Assembly: GCF_003574465.1 (NCBI RefSeq)
Contig: NZ_QOWC01000031.1
Location: forward strand, 1-49,828
Length of the DNA stretch: 49,828 nt
Reading direction: 5' to 3'
DNA from: Methylobacterium crusticola
GTDB taxonomy: Bacteria > Pseudomonadota > Alphaproteobacteria > Rhizobiales > Beijerinckiaceae
The position numbers and the translations under genes were made by a program. Below the pieces are notes generated by a model. That model saw only the letters and a list, made by a program, of their open reading frames with translations. It was not told the DNA's origin and did no database searches. Shown here in pieces: positions 32,344-42,692 of this stretch. Within the stretch, counting starts at the first letter, position 1, and the number at the start of each line of letters is the position of its first letter.

Positions 32344-33023
32344 CCGCCGCCCTGGTCGATGCCAAGTACTACGAGGCCGCCCCGCCCCGGTCGCTCGGCG
32401 AGCGCCTCGCGGCCGCGGCCCGGGACCGGATCTACGCGGATTTCCTGCGCCTGTGCCGGCCGGGGCCCGGGGCCGAGATCCTCGACATCGGCGTGTCGGA
32501 CGTGGTGAACGACGCCGCCAACGTCCTGGAGCGTCGCTACCCCCATCCCGGCCGGATCACCGCGGCGGGCCTCGGCGCGGGCGAGGCCTTCCGGGCGGCC
32601 TACCCGGAGGTGGCCTACCGCCAGGTCGCGGCCGATTGCCGGCTGCCCTTCCCGGCGGGCCGCTTCGACGTCGCGACCTCGAACGCCGTCCTGGAGCATG
32701 TCGGCAGCGCGGACAACCAGCGCCTGATGGTGCGCGAGATGCTGCGGGTGGCCCGGGTCGTGTTCCTGACGGTGCCCAACCGCTACTTCCCCGTCGAGCA
32801 CCACACGGCGATCCCGCTCCTCCACTACGGCGACGCCTCCTTCCGCTGGGCCTGCCGCCGCCTGGGCAAGTCGGCCTGGAGCGACGAGCGCGAGCTGATC
32901 CTGATGACCCGGGCGCGGCTCTCGGCCCTCGTCCCGCCGGGACGGCGCGCGCGGATCGGGCATACCGGCCTCTCCCTCGGCCCGGCGAGCTCGAACCTCT
33001 TCCTCTTCATCGACACCGACTGA
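32340..33023 (+). CDS. SAM-dependent methyltransferase
   Basis: 227 aa class I methyltransferase. Motif I is AEILDIGVSDVVNDAAN (about residues 45-61), and FDVATSNAVLEHVGS (about 107-121) is the motif IV region of the UbiE/Methyltransf_11 type. The GTG start overlaps the glycosyltransferase stop codon by one frame shift (GTGA), so it is translationally coupled. In this operon context it probably modifies a sugar or lipid-linked intermediate. The substrate is not determinable. Confidence 0.83.
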   Translation: MTAALVDAKYYEAAPPRSLGERLAAAARDRIYADFLRLCRPGPGAEILDIGVSDVVNDAANVLERRYPHPGRITAAGLGAGEAFRAAYPEVAYRQVAADCRLPFPAGRFDVATSNAVLEHVGSADNQRLMVREMLRVARVVFLTVPNRYFPVEHHTAIPLLHYGDASFRWACRRLGKSAWSDERELILMTRARLSALVPPGRRARIGHTGLSLGPASSNLFLFIDTD

Positions 33024-33048
33024 TCCCGTGCGGGACCGGAGGATCGCG

Positions 33049-34380
33049 ATGCCCGGTCTCATGGCCGACCGCCGCCTGCCGACGATCCTGGGCCTGGCGC
33101 TCGCGGCCCTGGGGCTCGCCTGCGCCCTGCCGGTCGTCGCGACGTACTACTGGCCGGCGGGGGGCGGGCTCGACGTCACCGGTCACCAGATCGGGCGCGA
33201 CTTCATCAACAACTGGGTCGGCCCGCGCCTCGCCTTCTCGGGCCGGGCCGCGACTCTGTTCGACCTCGGCGCCTACCACGCCGCGATCGGCACCGAGTTC
33301 GGGGCCCCGCTGCCGTTCCACAACTGGGGCTACCCGCCGTTCACGCTCCTGCTGCTCTGGCCGCTGTCGCAGGCGCCCTACTTCGTGGCCCTGGCGCTCT
33401 GGACCGCGGGGCTGTTCGGCGTCTTCGCGGGCGTGACCCTGAGCCAGGTCCCGCCGGGGCGCCGGACGCGCGCCCTCCTCATGCTGGCGGTGGCGCCCGC
33501 CTGCCTCATCAACGCGGTGGGCGGCCAGAACGGGTTCCTGACCGCGTCCCTGTTCCTCGGCGGCCTGCTCGTCCTCGATCGCCGTCCGGTGCTCGCGGGC
33601 ATCCTGTTCGGCCTTCTCACCTGCAAGCCGCATCTCGGGCTGGTGCTGCCCTTCGCGCTCCTGGCGCTCGGCGCCTGGCGCACGATCGCGAGCGCGGCCC
33701 TCACGACCGGCGTGCTCGTGGCCGCCTCGGTCGGCGTGCTCGGGACCGAGCCGTGGCGCCACTACCTCGTGGAGACGAGCGCCTACCAGTACTCGCTGCT
33801 GGAGCGGTTCTCCGGCTTCTACCCCTGCATGATGGCGTCGGTCTTCGCCGGCGCGCGCATCCTCGACCTCCCCATGGCGACGGCCTGGGCCCTGCAGGCC
33901 GCCGTGTCGCTCCCGGTCCTCGCCCTGGCGGTCTGGGCCGTGCGGCGCACGCCCGATCCGCGGCTGCGCGCCGGCGTGCTGGCGGCGGCCGCCCCGCTGC
34001 TGACGCCCTACGCCTTCAACTACGACCTCACGGCGCTCACCGCCGTGCTGGTGTGGCGGATGTTCACCCTCGACACCGCGAGGCTTCCGGCCCCGGTCGC
34101 CGCCGGCGCGTGGCTCCTGCCGATCCTGATCATGCCGATGCAGATGTACGGGTTCGGCGGAGCCTCGCTGATCCTGATCGCGCAGTTCGCGGTGCTGGTG
34201 CGGGAGGCCGCGTACGGGACTCCTCAGGCCGCGTCCCCGGGGAGGCGGCCGCCCTCGGTGAGCGCGAGCGCGGTGGCGGCGAGCATCACGCCCATGCCCA
34301 GCGCCTCCGGCCAGCCGAAGGCCTCGTGCGCGACGGCGACGCCGACGCCGACCGCCACGATCGGGCTCACGAAGGCGTAG
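33049..34380 (+). CDS. DUF2029/GT87-family membrane glycosyltransferase
   Basis: 443 aa integral membrane protein with about ten hydrophobic segments. The pattern GRDFINNWVGPRLAFSG near residues 44-60 and NWGYPPFTLLLLWPLS (about 89-104) are typical of DUF2029/GT87 mannosyltransferase-like proteins, which use lipid-linked sugars in the periplasm. The ATG at 33049 follows GGAGG. It is third in an operon with a glycosyltransferase and a methyltransferase. Its last 50 or so residues are Pro/Ser/Ala-rich and overlap the convergent EamA gene by 157 bases. This tail is probably read-through past an original stop. Confidence 0.82.
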   Translation: MPGLMADRRLPTILGLALAALGLACALPVVATYYWPAGGGLDVTGHQIGRDFINNWVGPRLAFSGRAATLFDLGAYHAAIGTEFGAPLPFHNWGYPPFTLLLLWPLSQAPYFVALALWTAGLFGVFAGVTLSQVPPGRRTRALLMLAVAPACLINAVGGQNGFLTASLFLGGLLVLDRRPVLAGILFGLLTCKPHLGLVLPFALLALGAWRTIASAALTTGVLVAASVGVLGTEPWRHYLVETSAYQYSLLERFSGFYPCMMASVFAGARILDLPMATAWALQAAVSLPVLALAVWAVRRTPDPRLRAGVLAAAAPLLTPYAFNYDLTALTAVLVWRMFTLDTARLPAPVAAGAWLLPILIMPMQMYGFGGASLILIAQFAVLVREAAYGTPQAASPGRRPPSVSASAVAASITPMPSASGQPKASCATATPTPTATIGLTKA

Positions 34381-35141
34381 AGGCCGGCCCGGAAGGCGCC
34401 CCAGTCGCGCACCAGCCAGAGGTAGATCGAGAAGGCGCAGAGCGAGCCGCCGAGCACGAGGACGCCGAGCCCCAGGAGCGCGCGGCCGTCGGCGAGGGCG
34501 GCGAAGCGCGCGGGGTCGTAGCCCTCGACGAGGAGCGACACCGGCACGAGGCCGAGCGCCCCGAGGCTCGTCTCCCAGAAGGCCAGGGCGAGGGGGTGCA
34601 TCGTGCGCATCAGGGGCCGGCTGACCACCGCCCCCCAGGCGTAGCTGAGCGTGCCCGCCGCGACCGCACCCAGGCCGAGCAGCGCCCCGTCCTGGGCCGT
34701 GCCCACGCGCCCGGAGAAGAGCAGGACGAGGCCCGCGATGCCGAGGCCGATCGCCCCGAGGCGGCGCGCCGTGATCTGCTCCTGCCCGTAGAGCGCGCCG
34801 ACGAGGATCACGAAGATCGGCAGGAGCGCCAGGTTGACGATCGCCGACAGGCCGGTGGGCGAGCGCGCGACGCCCCAGAACACGAGGCCGTAGCAGCCCG
34901 TGCTGATGAGGAGCGAGGCCGCGACGACCCGCCCCGGCTGCTCCAGCCCGAGCGGCACCCCCCGGGCCCGGACGAGCGCGGCGTAGCAGAGCCCGGCGAG
35001 CGCGAAGCGCGTTGCGGCCAGGAAGATCGGCGGCACCACCTCGGAGGCGAGCTTCATGGGCAGCCAGGTCAGCCCCCAGATCAGCGCCATCAGGGCGAAG
35101 GCCGCCATCCGCCCCGCCCCGGCGCCGTTGCGCTCGTCCAT
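34224..35141 (-). CDS. EamA/DMT-family transporter
   Basis: 305 aa with ten predicted membrane helices arranged as two EamA repeats. The first repeat begins FALMALIWGLTWLPMKLASE, which is typical. Members export amino acids, nucleobases or other metabolites using an ion gradient. The substrate is unknown. The start at 35141 gives the standard N-terminus. The 3' end overlaps the 3' end of the GT87-like gene on the other strand by 157 bases. Confidence 0.9.
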   Translation of the reverse strand: MDERNGAGAGRMAAFALMALIWGLTWLPMKLASEVVPPIFLAATRFALAGLCYAALVRARGVPLGLEQPGRVVAASLLISTGCYGLVFWGVARSPTGLSAIVNLALLPIFVILVGALYGQEQITARRLGAIGLGIAGLVLLFSGRVGTAQDGALLGLGAVAAGTLSYAWGAVVSRPLMRTMHPLALAFWETSLGALGLVPVSLLVEGYDPARFAALADGRALLGLGVLVLGGSLCAFSIYLWLVRDWGAFRAGLYAFVSPIVAVGVGVAVAHEAFGWPEALGMGVMLAATALALTEGGRLPGDAA

Positions 35142-35442
35142 CGTCTCACCCGGCCGCCCCGTCGTGGCGCCATCCTAGGGAGGGCGGCGGGCGGGGGAAA
35201 GCGCCCGGCGGTCCGGCCGGGGCGGCGCGAGCGGGGCGGCCCCCGCTTGACCCGCGCCCGCGCGCGGCCCTATGGACGGGGATCGTGACGGCGGCCCGCC
35301 GCGTCACCGTAAGCGTTAACGTCACGCAACGCGCCCACGTCCGGTCCGCTGGCCTTCGGCGGGGATCGATACCCGCACGCCCAGGCGCGGATCCCCGATT
35401 CCCGCCTGAACGTGCGGGGACCGGCCCGAGAGGCGCATGCCC
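35142..35442. other. Divergent intergenic region with palindromes
   Basis: About 300 bases between the EamA gene and the first MFS gene. It holds GTGACG...CGTCAC arms (35285-35307), a perfect 8-bp palindrome CGTTAACG (35314-35321) and CCCCG/CGGGG arms near 35398-35419. These are candidate operators for one or both transporter genes. No gene is seen. Confidence 0.4.
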
Positions 35443-36648
35443 ATGAGTGACCTCGCCCACCGCACCGGCGCCGCCGCGCCGCCCCCGCTCGGCGCCGCGG
35501 CGGGCCTCGCCCCGCTCGTCCTGATCGTCTTCCTGGGCTTCCTCGCCGTGGGGGCGCCCCTCCCGGCCCTCGCCCTCTACGTCCACGACGAGCTCGGCTT
35601 CGGCGGCGCCGTCGTCGGCTGGAGCATCGGCCTGCAATCCCTGGCGGCCGTCCTGACCCGGCATCGCGCCGGCACGATCAGCGACGCCAGCGGGCCGCGC
35701 CGCGCCGTCCTGCTCGGGCTGCCGCTCGCGGCGCTCTCGGGCCTGCTCTACCTCGCCTCGGCCTGGGCGCCGCTCGCCCCCGGCGGGCGGCTCGGCCTCC
35801 TGATCCTCGGCCGCCTCATCCTCGGGCTGGGCGAGAGCCTGTTCCTCACCGGCACCATGAGCTGGGGCATCGCCCGCCTCGACGCGTCCCGCACCGGCAA
35901 GGTCATGTCCTGGCAGGGGATCGCCATGTACGCGGCCATCGGCCTCGGTGCGCCGCTCGGCCTCGCCGTGCACGCCGCGGCGGGCTTTGCCGGCGTCGCC
36001 GCCCTGGCGGCCGGCGCGCCGCTCCTGGCGGTCGCGGTCGCCCTCGCGCTGCCCGGGGTGCCGGCCTCCGGCGGCGGCGAGCGCGTCGGGGTGGGGCGCG
36101 TGCTCGGGCTGATCTGGCGGCCGGGCCTGGTCCTCGCGCTGGCGACGGTGCCGTTCGCCGCCATGGCGGCCTTCCTGGTCCTGGACTACGCCGACCACGG
36201 CTGGAGCGGCGCCGGGCTGGGGCTGGCGGGCTTCGGCGCGGGCTACATCCTGGTCCGGCTGCTCGGCTCGCACCTGCCCGACCGCCTCGGCGGCGCCAGG
36301 ATCGCGGCCGCCTCCCTGGGCGTCGAGGTCCTCGGCCAGCTCCTGCTCTGGCTCGCGCCCGGCCCCGGCCTCGCGGCGGCCGGGGCGACGGTCACCGGCC
36401 TCGGCTTCTCCCTGGTCTTTCCCGCCATGGGCGTCGAGGCGACGCGCCGCGTGCCGCCGGAGCTGCGGGGCCGCGCCGTCGGCGGCTTCATCGCGTTCTT
36501 CGACGTCGCCATGGGGCTGACGGGCCCCGCGGTCGGGCTCGTCGCCGGGCGCTTCGGGTTCGCGTCGGCCTTCCTCGTCGGGGCGGTCGCGACCCTGGCG
36601 GCGCTCGCCCTGCTGACAGCCCGGCGCCGCGCCGGGACCGCCGCGTGA
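35443..36648 (+). CDS. MFS transporter
   Basis: 401 aa with about twelve membrane helices. The cytoplasmic loop after helix 2 reads AGTISDASGPRRA, the MFS motif A region. It is similar in layout to YhhS/arabinose-efflux-like exporters. The substrate is unknown. Two ATGs occur three codons apart. The second, at 35443, is better spaced from the GAGAGG ribosome binding site, so it was chosen; a start at 35437 is possible. Its stop overlaps the start of a second MFS gene (GTGA), so two exporters are produced as a coupled pair. Confidence 0.88.
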   Translation: MSDLAHRTGAAAPPPLGAAAGLAPLVLIVFLGFLAVGAPLPALALYVHDELGFGGAVVGWSIGLQSLAAVLTRHRAGTISDASGPRRAVLLGLPLAALSGLLYLASAWAPLAPGGRLGLLILGRLILGLGESLFLTGTMSWGIARLDASRTGKVMSWQGIAMYAAIGLGAPLGLAVHAAAGFAGVAALAAGAPLLAVAVALALPGVPASGGGERVGVGRVLGLIWRPGLVLALATVPFAAMAAFLVLDYADHGWSGAGLGLAGFGAGYILVRLLGSHLPDRLGGARIAAASLGVEVLGQLLLWLAPGPGLAAAGATVTGLGFSLVFPAMGVEATRRVPPELRGRAVGGFIAFFDVAMGLTGPAVGLVAGRFGFASAFLVGAVATLAALALLTARRRAGTAA

Positions 36649-37805
36649 GCGCACGGGGCGGGGGCCGGGGCTTCGACCCGCGCGTGTGGCTGCTGGCGCT
36701 CGGCACCTTCGCGATCGGCACCGACGCCTTCGTGGTGTCGGGGATCCTTCCGGCCCTCGCCGACGATCTCGGGGTCGGCCTCGACGTGGCGGGCCAGGTC
36801 GTCTCGGCCTACGCCCTGACCTACGCGCTCGGGGCGCCCTTCCTCGCCGCGCTGACGGCCCGGCTGGCGCGCGAGCGCGTCGTCCTCGGCGCGCTCGGCC
36901 TGTTCGTGCTCGCCAACGCGCTCTGCGCCCTCGCGCCGAGCTACGGATTCCTGATCGCGGCGCGCGTGCTCGCCGGGGTCGCGGCCGCGCTCTACACGCC
37001 CACCGCCTACGCCCTCGCCGCCTCGCTCGCCCGGCCGGAGCGCAGGGGCGCGGCCCTCGCGGCGGTCGCCCTCGGTCTCACGGCCTCCACGGTGCTGGGC
37101 GTGCCCCTCGGGGCCCTGATCGGCCACGCCCTGAACTGGCACGCGACGTTCTGGATGGTGGTCGTGCTCTCGGCCCTGGCGGCCGGCGTTCTGGCCGCGC
37201 GGCCGCCCCGGGCCGCGCCGGACACGCGGCCGGCCGGGCTGGCGTCGCGCTTCGCCCCGCTCGCGCGCCCGCGCGTGCTGCTCGCCCTGCTGCCGAGCCT
37301 GATCTGGTGCACGGGCAACTTCACGAGCTACACCTACCTGGGCGCGGCGCTCGCCGGCCGCTACGCGCCGGGGGTCGTGGCCGGGCTGTTCCTGGTCTAC
37401 GGCCTCGGCGGGCTCGTCGGCAGCCAGCTCGGGGGGCGCCTCGCCGACCGCTTCGGCGCGACCGGGCCCATCCTCGCGTGCCTCTGCGTCGGGGTCGCGA
37501 ACCAGCTCCTGCTCGGCGTCACGGGCACGCATCCCGTCGGCGCGGGAGCGGCGCTGCTCGTCTGGTCCTTCTGCGGCTGGGCGACGTTCGCGCCCCAGCA
37601 GAGCCGGCTCCTCGCCATCGCGCCGAACGACGGTCCCGTGGTGATCGCCCTCAACAACGCCACGATCTACCTCGGATCCGCCCTGGGCGCGGGCCTCGGC
37701 GGCCTGCTGATCGGGGCCGGCACGCCCGCGACCGGCCTGCACTGGGCGACCGCCGGCCTGCTCGCCGCCGCGCTCGCCGTGGTCCGGGCGGGCCGGATCG
37801 GCTGA
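36645..37805 (+). CDS. MFS transporter, DHA1/AraJ type
   Basis: 386 aa with about twelve membrane helices. The N-terminal FAIGTDAFVVSGILPALADDL and the motif-C-like segment GLTASTVLGVPLGALIG are characteristic of DHA1-type drug or sugar efflux proteins (AraJ, YdhP, NepI relatives). The GTG start overlaps the stop of the preceding MFS gene by four bases. The two transporters are not close in sequence. It is convergent with dnaE2, with 64 bases and a short tandem repeat between them. Confidence 0.9.
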   Translation: MSARGGGRGFDPRVWLLALGTFAIGTDAFVVSGILPALADDLGVGLDVAGQVVSAYALTYALGAPFLAALTARLARERVVLGALGLFVLANALCALAPSYGFLIAARVLAGVAAALYTPTAYALAASLARPERRGAALAAVALGLTASTVLGVPLGALIGHALNWHATFWMVVVLSALAAGVLAARPPRAAPDTRPAGLASRFAPLARPRVLLALLPSLIWCTGNFTSYTYLGAALAGRYAPGVVAGLFLVYGLGGLVGSQLGGRLADRFGATGPILACLCVGVANQLLLGVTGTHPVGAGAALLVWSFCGWATFAPQQSRLLAIAPNDGPVVIALNNATIYLGSALGAGLGGLLIGAGTPATGLHWATAGLLAAALAVVRAGRIG

Positions 37806-37815
37806 GGCCCGGTCG

Positions 37816-37847
37816 CCCCGATCCTGCCCCGCCCCGATCCTGCCCCG
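37816..37847. repeat. Tandem repeat, 16-bp unit, 2 copies
   Basis: CCCCGATCCTGCCCCG occurs twice without gap (37816-37831 and 37832-37847), followed by further CCCCG words. It lies in the 64-base gap between convergent MFS and dnaE2 genes. Confidence 0.8.
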
Positions 37848-37869
37848 CCCCGCCCCGGCATCCCGCGGG

Positions 37870-40800
37870 TCAGCGGAAGTCCCGCGTCCGGACCCGCAGC
37901 CGCCCGTCCGGAGCCGCGCGGGCGTCGCGTCCGCCGTAGCGCGCCTCGTCGCCCCGGTTCGCGGATGGCGGCAGCGTCGTGCCGCGGCCGCCGACCTGCG
38001 CCAGCAGGTCCGACAGGTCGATGAGGTGGTCGGCCACGAGGTGGACCACCCGCCCCTCGCGCTGCACGCGCCCCCGGGCCCCCATCATGCTGGCCGACAG
38101 GATCAGGCTGCGCTGCCGGGCGAACAGGGAGGGCCACACCACGAGGTTGGCGACCTCGCTCTCGTCCTCCAGGGTGACGAACATCACGCCCTTGGCCGAG
38201 CCGGGCTTCTGGCGCACCAGCACCAGCCCCGCCACCGTCAGGCGGGCGCCGTCGCGGGCCCGGGCGAGGGCGCCGCACGCCACCATCCCGTCGCGGGCGA
38301 GGTCGGCCCGCAGGAAGGCGACCGGGTGCCGGCCGAGGCTCAGGCCGGCGGCGCGGTAATCCGCCACCACGGCCGCGCCCTCGCGCAGGGGCGCCAGGGT
38401 CACGGCGGCCTCGTTCCACTCCGGCGCGGCCCCGCCCGGGTCGAGGGCCCGGAACAGCGGCAGCGGCGCCGGGGCGAGGCCGCGGATCGCCCACAGCGCG
38501 TCGCGGCGGCCGAGGCCGAGGGACCGGAAGGCGTCCGCGGCGGCGAGCTGCCGGAGCGCGGCGAGCGGCACGGCGGCCCGGCGCCAGAGGTCCTCGACCG
38601 AGCGGTACAGGTCCGCCTCGCGGGCCGTGACGAGGCGCGCCCCGTCGCGGTTGGGCAGGCCCCGCACGAGGCGCAGGCCCAACCGCACCGCGAGCTGCCC
38701 GCCGCCCGGCCCCTCCAGGGTGCAGTCCCAGCGCGACGCGTTGACGTCCACCGGGCGGAAGGCGACGCCGTGCCGGCGGGCGTCGCGCACGATCTGGGCC
38801 GGGGCGTAGAAGCCCATCGGCTGGGAGTTGAGCAGCGCGCACGCGAAGACCGCCGGGTGGTGGCACTTCAGCCAGGACGACGCGTAGGCGAGGAGCGCGA
38901 AGGAGGCGGCGTGGCTCTCCGGGAAGCCGTAGGAGCCGAAGCCCTCGAGCTGCCGGTAGGTGCGCTCCGCGAAGTCGGGCGCGTAGCCGTTGCGGATCAT
39001 CCCCTGGATCAGCTTCTCGCGGTAATGCGCGACCTTGCCGGACTGCTTGAAGGTCGCCATGGCGCGGCGCAGCCCGTCGGCCTCGGCGGCCGAGAAGCCG
39101 GCCGCCACGATCGCGACCTGCATCGCCTGCTCCTGGAACAGCGGCACGCCGAGGGTGCGGCCCAGGGCCTTCTCGAGGGCCTCGGTCGGGTAGGAGACGG
39201 GCTCGCGGCCGCTGCGCCGCCGCAGGTAGGGGTGGACCATGTCGCCCTGGATCGGGCCGGGGCGCACCAGCGCCACCTCGATGGTGAGGTCGTAGAGGCT
39301 CGCGGGCTTCATCCGCGGCAGCATCGCCATCTGGGCGCGGCTCTCGATCTGGAACACCCCGAGCGTGTCGGCGGCCCGGATCATCGCGTAGGTGGCCGCG
39401 TCGTCGTGCGGGATCCCGGCGATGTCCCGGGGCGGGTCCCCGGCCCCCCGGTGCTCCTGGAGCAGGGCGAAGGCCCGGCGCAGGCAGCCCAGCATGCCGA
39501 GGCCGAGCACGTCGACCTTCATGAACCGGAGCACCTCGATGTCGTCCTTGTCCCACTCGAGGGTCTGGCGCCTCTCCATCGTGGCCGGGACGATGGGGCA
39601 GAGCTCGTCCAGGCGGTCGAGGGTGAGCACGAAGCCCCCCGGGTGCTGGCCGAGGTGGCGCGGCGTGCCGATCAGGGCCCGGGCGATCTCGAGGGTCAGG
39701 CGCAGGCGCCGGTCCGCCAGGTTGAGGTTGAGGGCGTGCGCCTCCCGCTCGCCGACGCCCTCCCGCGACCAGCCCCAGACCAGGCGGGCGAGGGAGCCGG
39801 TGACGTCCTCGGGCACGCCCAGCACCTTGCCGACCTCCCGCACCGCCCCGCGGGCGCCGTAGCGGATCACCGTGGCGGCGAGGGCGGCGCGGTGCCGGCC
39901 GTAGGTGGCGTAGACCCACTGGATCACCTCCTCGCGGCGCTCGTGCTCGAAATCGACGTCGATGTCGGGCGGCTCGTCGCGCTCCTCCGAGATGAAGCGC
40001 TCGAACAGGAGGGATTGCTGCGCCGGGTCGATGGCGGTGATGTGCAGGCAGAAGCAGACCGCCGAGTTCGCCGCCGAGCCGCGCCCCTGGCACAGGATGC
40101 CCTGCTGGCGGGCGAAGCGCACGATCGCCTCGACGGTGAGGAAGTAGGGGGCGTAGGCCTTCTTGGCGATCAGGTCGAACTCGTGCCGGAGCAGGCGCCC
40201 GACCGCGTCCGGCACGCCGCCCGGATAGCGCAGGGCGGCCCCCTCCAGGGTCAGGGCCTCGAGCCGCTCCTGGGCCGAGCGGCCGTCCTCCCCGACCTCG
40301 TCCGGGTAGCTGTAGGCGAGCTCGTCGAGGGAGAACCGGCAGGCCCGCGCGATCGCGCCCGCCCGCTCCAGCGCCGCCCCGTGGCGCGCGAACAGGCGGA
40401 CGGTCTCGGCGGGCGGCTGCAGGTGGCGCCCGGCATGGCGCTCGCGGGAGAAGCCCGCCGCCTCGATGGTGCGGCCGAGGCGGATGCAGGTGACCACGTC
40501 CTGCATCAGGCGGCGCTCCGCCGCGTGGTAGAGCACGTCCCCGGTGGCCACGGTGGGCACCCGCGCGCGCCGCGCCGCCGCCGCCAGCGCGTCGAGCCGC
40601 AGGTGGTCGTTGACGCCGTAGCGGCGGGTCAGCGCGAGGGAGCCCCGCTGGCCGAAGACCTCCGCGAGCCGGGCGAGCCGGGCCGCCAGCCCCTCGTCGG
40701 CGTGGTCGCCGAGCAGCACCGCGAACAGGCCCCCGCTCCACTCCGCCACGTCGCTCCAGGCGAGGTCGCAGCCGGTCTTGCGGTCCGGCCCCTCCCCGGC

Positions 40801-41121
40801 CCGCGCCTTGCCGAGGGTCAGGAGGCGGCAGAGCCGGCCGTAGGCGGCCCGGTCGGTCGGGTAGACGAGGAGCGCGGTGCCGGCATCCGGGCCGGCGAGG
40901 TCGAGGCGGCAGCCGACGATCAGGCGGCAGCCCGTCTCCCGCGCCGCCGCGTGCGCCCGCACCAGCCCGGCGAGGGAGTTGCGGTCCGTGATGGCGAGCG
41001 CGGAGAGGCCGAGGCCGGCCGCGGTCGCGAACAGCTCCTCGGGCGAGGAGGCGCCGCGCAGGAACGCGTAGTGGCTGGTGGCCTGGAGCTCGACGGCGCC
41101 CCTCGGCGGATCCGCCCTCAT
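37870..41121 (-). CDS. dnaE2: Error-prone DNA polymerase DnaE2 (ImuC)
   Basis: 1083 aa, standard DnaE2 length. An N-terminal PHP domain opens with [21 protein letters not shown]. The polymerase active site is seen in [17 protein letters not shown] and the catalytic Asp motif [31 protein letters not shown] and the OB-fold ([31 protein letters not shown]) follow near the C-terminus. It carries out translesion synthesis with ImuA and ImuB, giving damage-induced mutations. The ATG at 41121 overlaps the imuB stop (ATGA). It is the last gene of a LexA-controlled operon. Confidence 0.97.
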   Translation of the reverse strand: MRADPPRGAVELQATSHYAFLRGASSPEELFATAAGLGLSALAITDRNSLAGLVRAHAAARETGCRLIVGCRLDLAGPDAGTALLVYPTDRAAYGRLCRLLTLGKARAGEGPDRKTGCDLAWSDVAEWSGGLFAVLLGDHADEGLAARLARLAEVFGQRGSLALTRRYGVNDHLRLDALAAAARRARVPTVATGDVLYHAAERRLMQDVVTCIRLGRTIEAAGFSRERHAGRHLQPPAETVRLFARHGAALERAGAIARACRFSLDELAYSYPDEVGEDGRSAQERLEALTLEGAALRYPGGVPDAVGRLLRHEFDLIAKKAYAPYFLTVEAIVRFARQQGILCQGRGSAANSAVCFCLHITAIDPAQQSLLFERFISEERDEPPDIDVDFEHERREEVIQWVYATYGRHRAALAATVIRYGARGAVREVGKVLGVPEDVTGSLARLVWGWSREGVGEREAHALNLNLADRRLRLTLEIARALIGTPRHLGQHPGGFVLTLDRLDELCPIVPATMERRQTLEWDKDDIEVLRFMKVDVLGLGMLGCLRRAFALLQEHRGAGDPPRDIAGIPHDDAATYAMIRAADTLGVFQIESRAQMAMLPRMKPASLYDLTIEVALVRPGPIQGDMVHPYLRRRSGREPVSYPTEALEKALGRTLGVPLFQEQAMQVAIVAAGFSAAEADGLRRAMATFKQSGKVAHYREKLIQGMIRNGYAPDFAERTYRQLEGFGSYGFPESHAASFALLAYASSWLKCHHPAVFACALLNSQPMGFYAPAQIVRDARRHGVAFRPVDVNASRWDCTLEGPGGGQLAVRLGLRLVRGLPNRDGARLVTAREADLYRSVEDLWRRAAVPLAALRQLAAADAFRSLGLGRRDALWAIRGLAPAPLPLFRALDPGGAAPEWNEAAVTLAPLREGAAVVADYRAAGLSLGRHPVAFLRADLARDGMVACGALARARDGARLTVAGLVLVRQKPGSAKGVMFVTLEDESEVANLVVWPSLFARQRSLILSASMMGARGRVQREGRVVHLVADHLIDLSDLLAQVGGRGTTLPPSANRGDEARYGGRDARAAPDGRLRVRTRDFR

Positions 41122-42692
41122 GCCTCGCCGAGCCCGTGCAGCCACCAGCGCCCGCCCTCCGCGGCGGGCGCGTCGCGAAACAGCCAGTAGCGGGCGCCGG
41201 TCTCGTCCTCGACCCGGTAATAGTCGCGGGAGGCCGAGATCTCGGCGTCGCTGCGCCACCACTCGCCGAAGACCCGCTCCGGGCCGTCGGCCCGCGCCAC
41301 GCGGCAGCGCCGCCGCCGCCAGGCGAAGCTCGCCGGGGGCGCGTCCGGCAGCAGGGCCAGGGCCTGGACGGGCTCGGGCGGATCGAGGAGGCGGGCGGGG
41401 CGCGGCAGGCCGGCGGGCCAGGTCAGGCCGGAGGCGGGGGCGAGCGGCGCCACGCGCCGCGCCGAGCGCTCGGGCCACTCGCTCTCGACCGGGGCGGCCC
41501 GGTAGAGCCGGCGCGGGCCGAGCCGCACCGCCAGCCGGTCGATGAGCTCCGCCAGCGCCTCCGGCTCGCCCCCCTCCGCCGGGCCGGCGGTCCCGGCGAG
41601 CTGGCGGGCCCGCAGGGGCTCGACCCGCGCCGCGATGAGCCGCGCCGCCTCGATGCCGTAGCCGGGATCGATCAGCGCGAGGCGGTCGGCGAAGAGCCGC
41701 GCGAGGTGGCGCGGGCTGCGGCTCGGCCGGGCGAGCCCGACGCTGAGCGATTGCGGCAGGCCGTCGACGCGCTGGCAGACGAGGTCGAGCCGGCGCGCCC
41801 CGAGGTCCCGGTGGCCGAGGTCGGCGGCGAGCGCCGCCGTGAGGCCCGCGACCGCCCGGGCCAGGGTCTCGGCGCCCCCGATCGGCTCCGGAAAGGCGAG
41901 GCGGACGGCGAGGGTCTCGGGCGGCGCCAGGTAGGTCAGGGGCTCGGGGGCGTGGCCGAGCGCCTGGTCGAGGCGCGTCAGCACGGCCCCGCCGAACCGC
42001 AGCCGCACCGGCGCGCGGGCGAGGCCCGCGAGGTCGGCGACGCGCTCGACCCCGAGGGCCGCGAGCCCCGCCACGGCCTCGGCCTCGAGGCGCAGGGCCG
42101 CCAGCGGCAGCTCCGCCAGCTCCCGTCCTTGCGCGCCCGGCGGGACGAGCCCGCCGCGGGTCTCGTCAGGCCCGCCGCGCGCCTCCTCGCGTGCCGGGTC
42201 GCGCCCGTCGCGCCCCCGGCGGCGCCCGAAGCGGGCGACCGCCCAGGCGGCCCCCGGCGTGTCGGCCACCGCGGCGCGCACCGCGAAGCCGCCGGCGGCG
42301 ATGCGCCGGGTCAGGTCGCGGACGAGGCCGGCCTCGCCGCCGTGCAGGTGGGCCGCGCCCGCGATCTCGATCCAGATCCCGTCCGGCGGATCGGGCGCCA
42401 CGAGGGGGGCGTAGGCCAGGCACCAGGCGGACAGGCGCGTCAGGCCGGCCCGGTCCGCGTCGGGCGCCGCCTCGGCCAGCACCAGGTCGACCACCATCCC
42501 CTGCGCCTGCGCCACCGGCATGCCGGGCCTGAGGCCCCGCGCCCGGGCGGCCCGGTCGACCGCCGCGACGAGCCGGCGCGGCCCCTGCGCCGCCACGGTG
42601 ACGAGGGGGCTATCCGGGGGCGGCCCGCCGTGCCGCCGGCGCCAGCGGTCGGTCGGCCAGGTCGGCAGGAAGACGGAGACGACCCTTCGCAT
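41118..42692 (-). CDS. imuB: DNA polymerase Y-family protein ImuB
   Basis: 524 aa. The protein starts [19 protein letters not shown] where active Y-family polymerases have the metal-binding Asp (DxDAFYASVE). The second acidic motif is also missing, as is typical of ImuB, which acts as a scaffold and not as a polymerase. Palm, finger and little-finger-like regions follow up to about residue 350, and an ImuB-type C-terminal region completes it. It links DnaE2 to the beta clamp and ImuA. It overlaps imuA by 83 bases and dnaE2 by four. Confidence 0.93.
   Translation of the reverse strand: MRRVVSVFLPTWPTDRWRRRHGGPPPDSPLVTVAAQGPRRLVAAVDRAARARGLRPGMPVAQAQGMVVDLVLAEAAPDADRAGLTRLSAWCLAYAPLVAPDPPDGIWIEIAGAAHLHGGEAGLVRDLTRRIAAGGFAVRAAVADTPGAAWAVARFGRRRGRDGRDPAREEARGGPDETRGGLVPPGAQGRELAELPLAALRLEAEAVAGLAALGVERVADLAGLARAPVRLRFGGAVLTRLDQALGHAPEPLTYLAPPETLAVRLAFPEPIGGAETLARAVAGLTAALAADLGHRDLGARRLDLVCQRVDGLPQSLSVGLARPSRSPRHLARLFADRLALIDPGYGIEAARLIAARVEPLRARQLAGTAGPAEGGEPEALAELIDRLAVRLGPRRLYRAAPVESEWPERSARRVAPLAPASGLTWPAGLPRPARLLDPPEPVQALALLPDAPPASFAWRRRRCRVARADGPERVFGEWWRSDAEISASRDYYRVEDETGARYWLFRDAPAAEGGRWWLHGLGEA

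Noticed and set aside
38026..41190. Plus-strand 1054-codon frame
   Set aside because: Antisense shadow of dnaE2. High GC content removes stop codons on the opposite strand.
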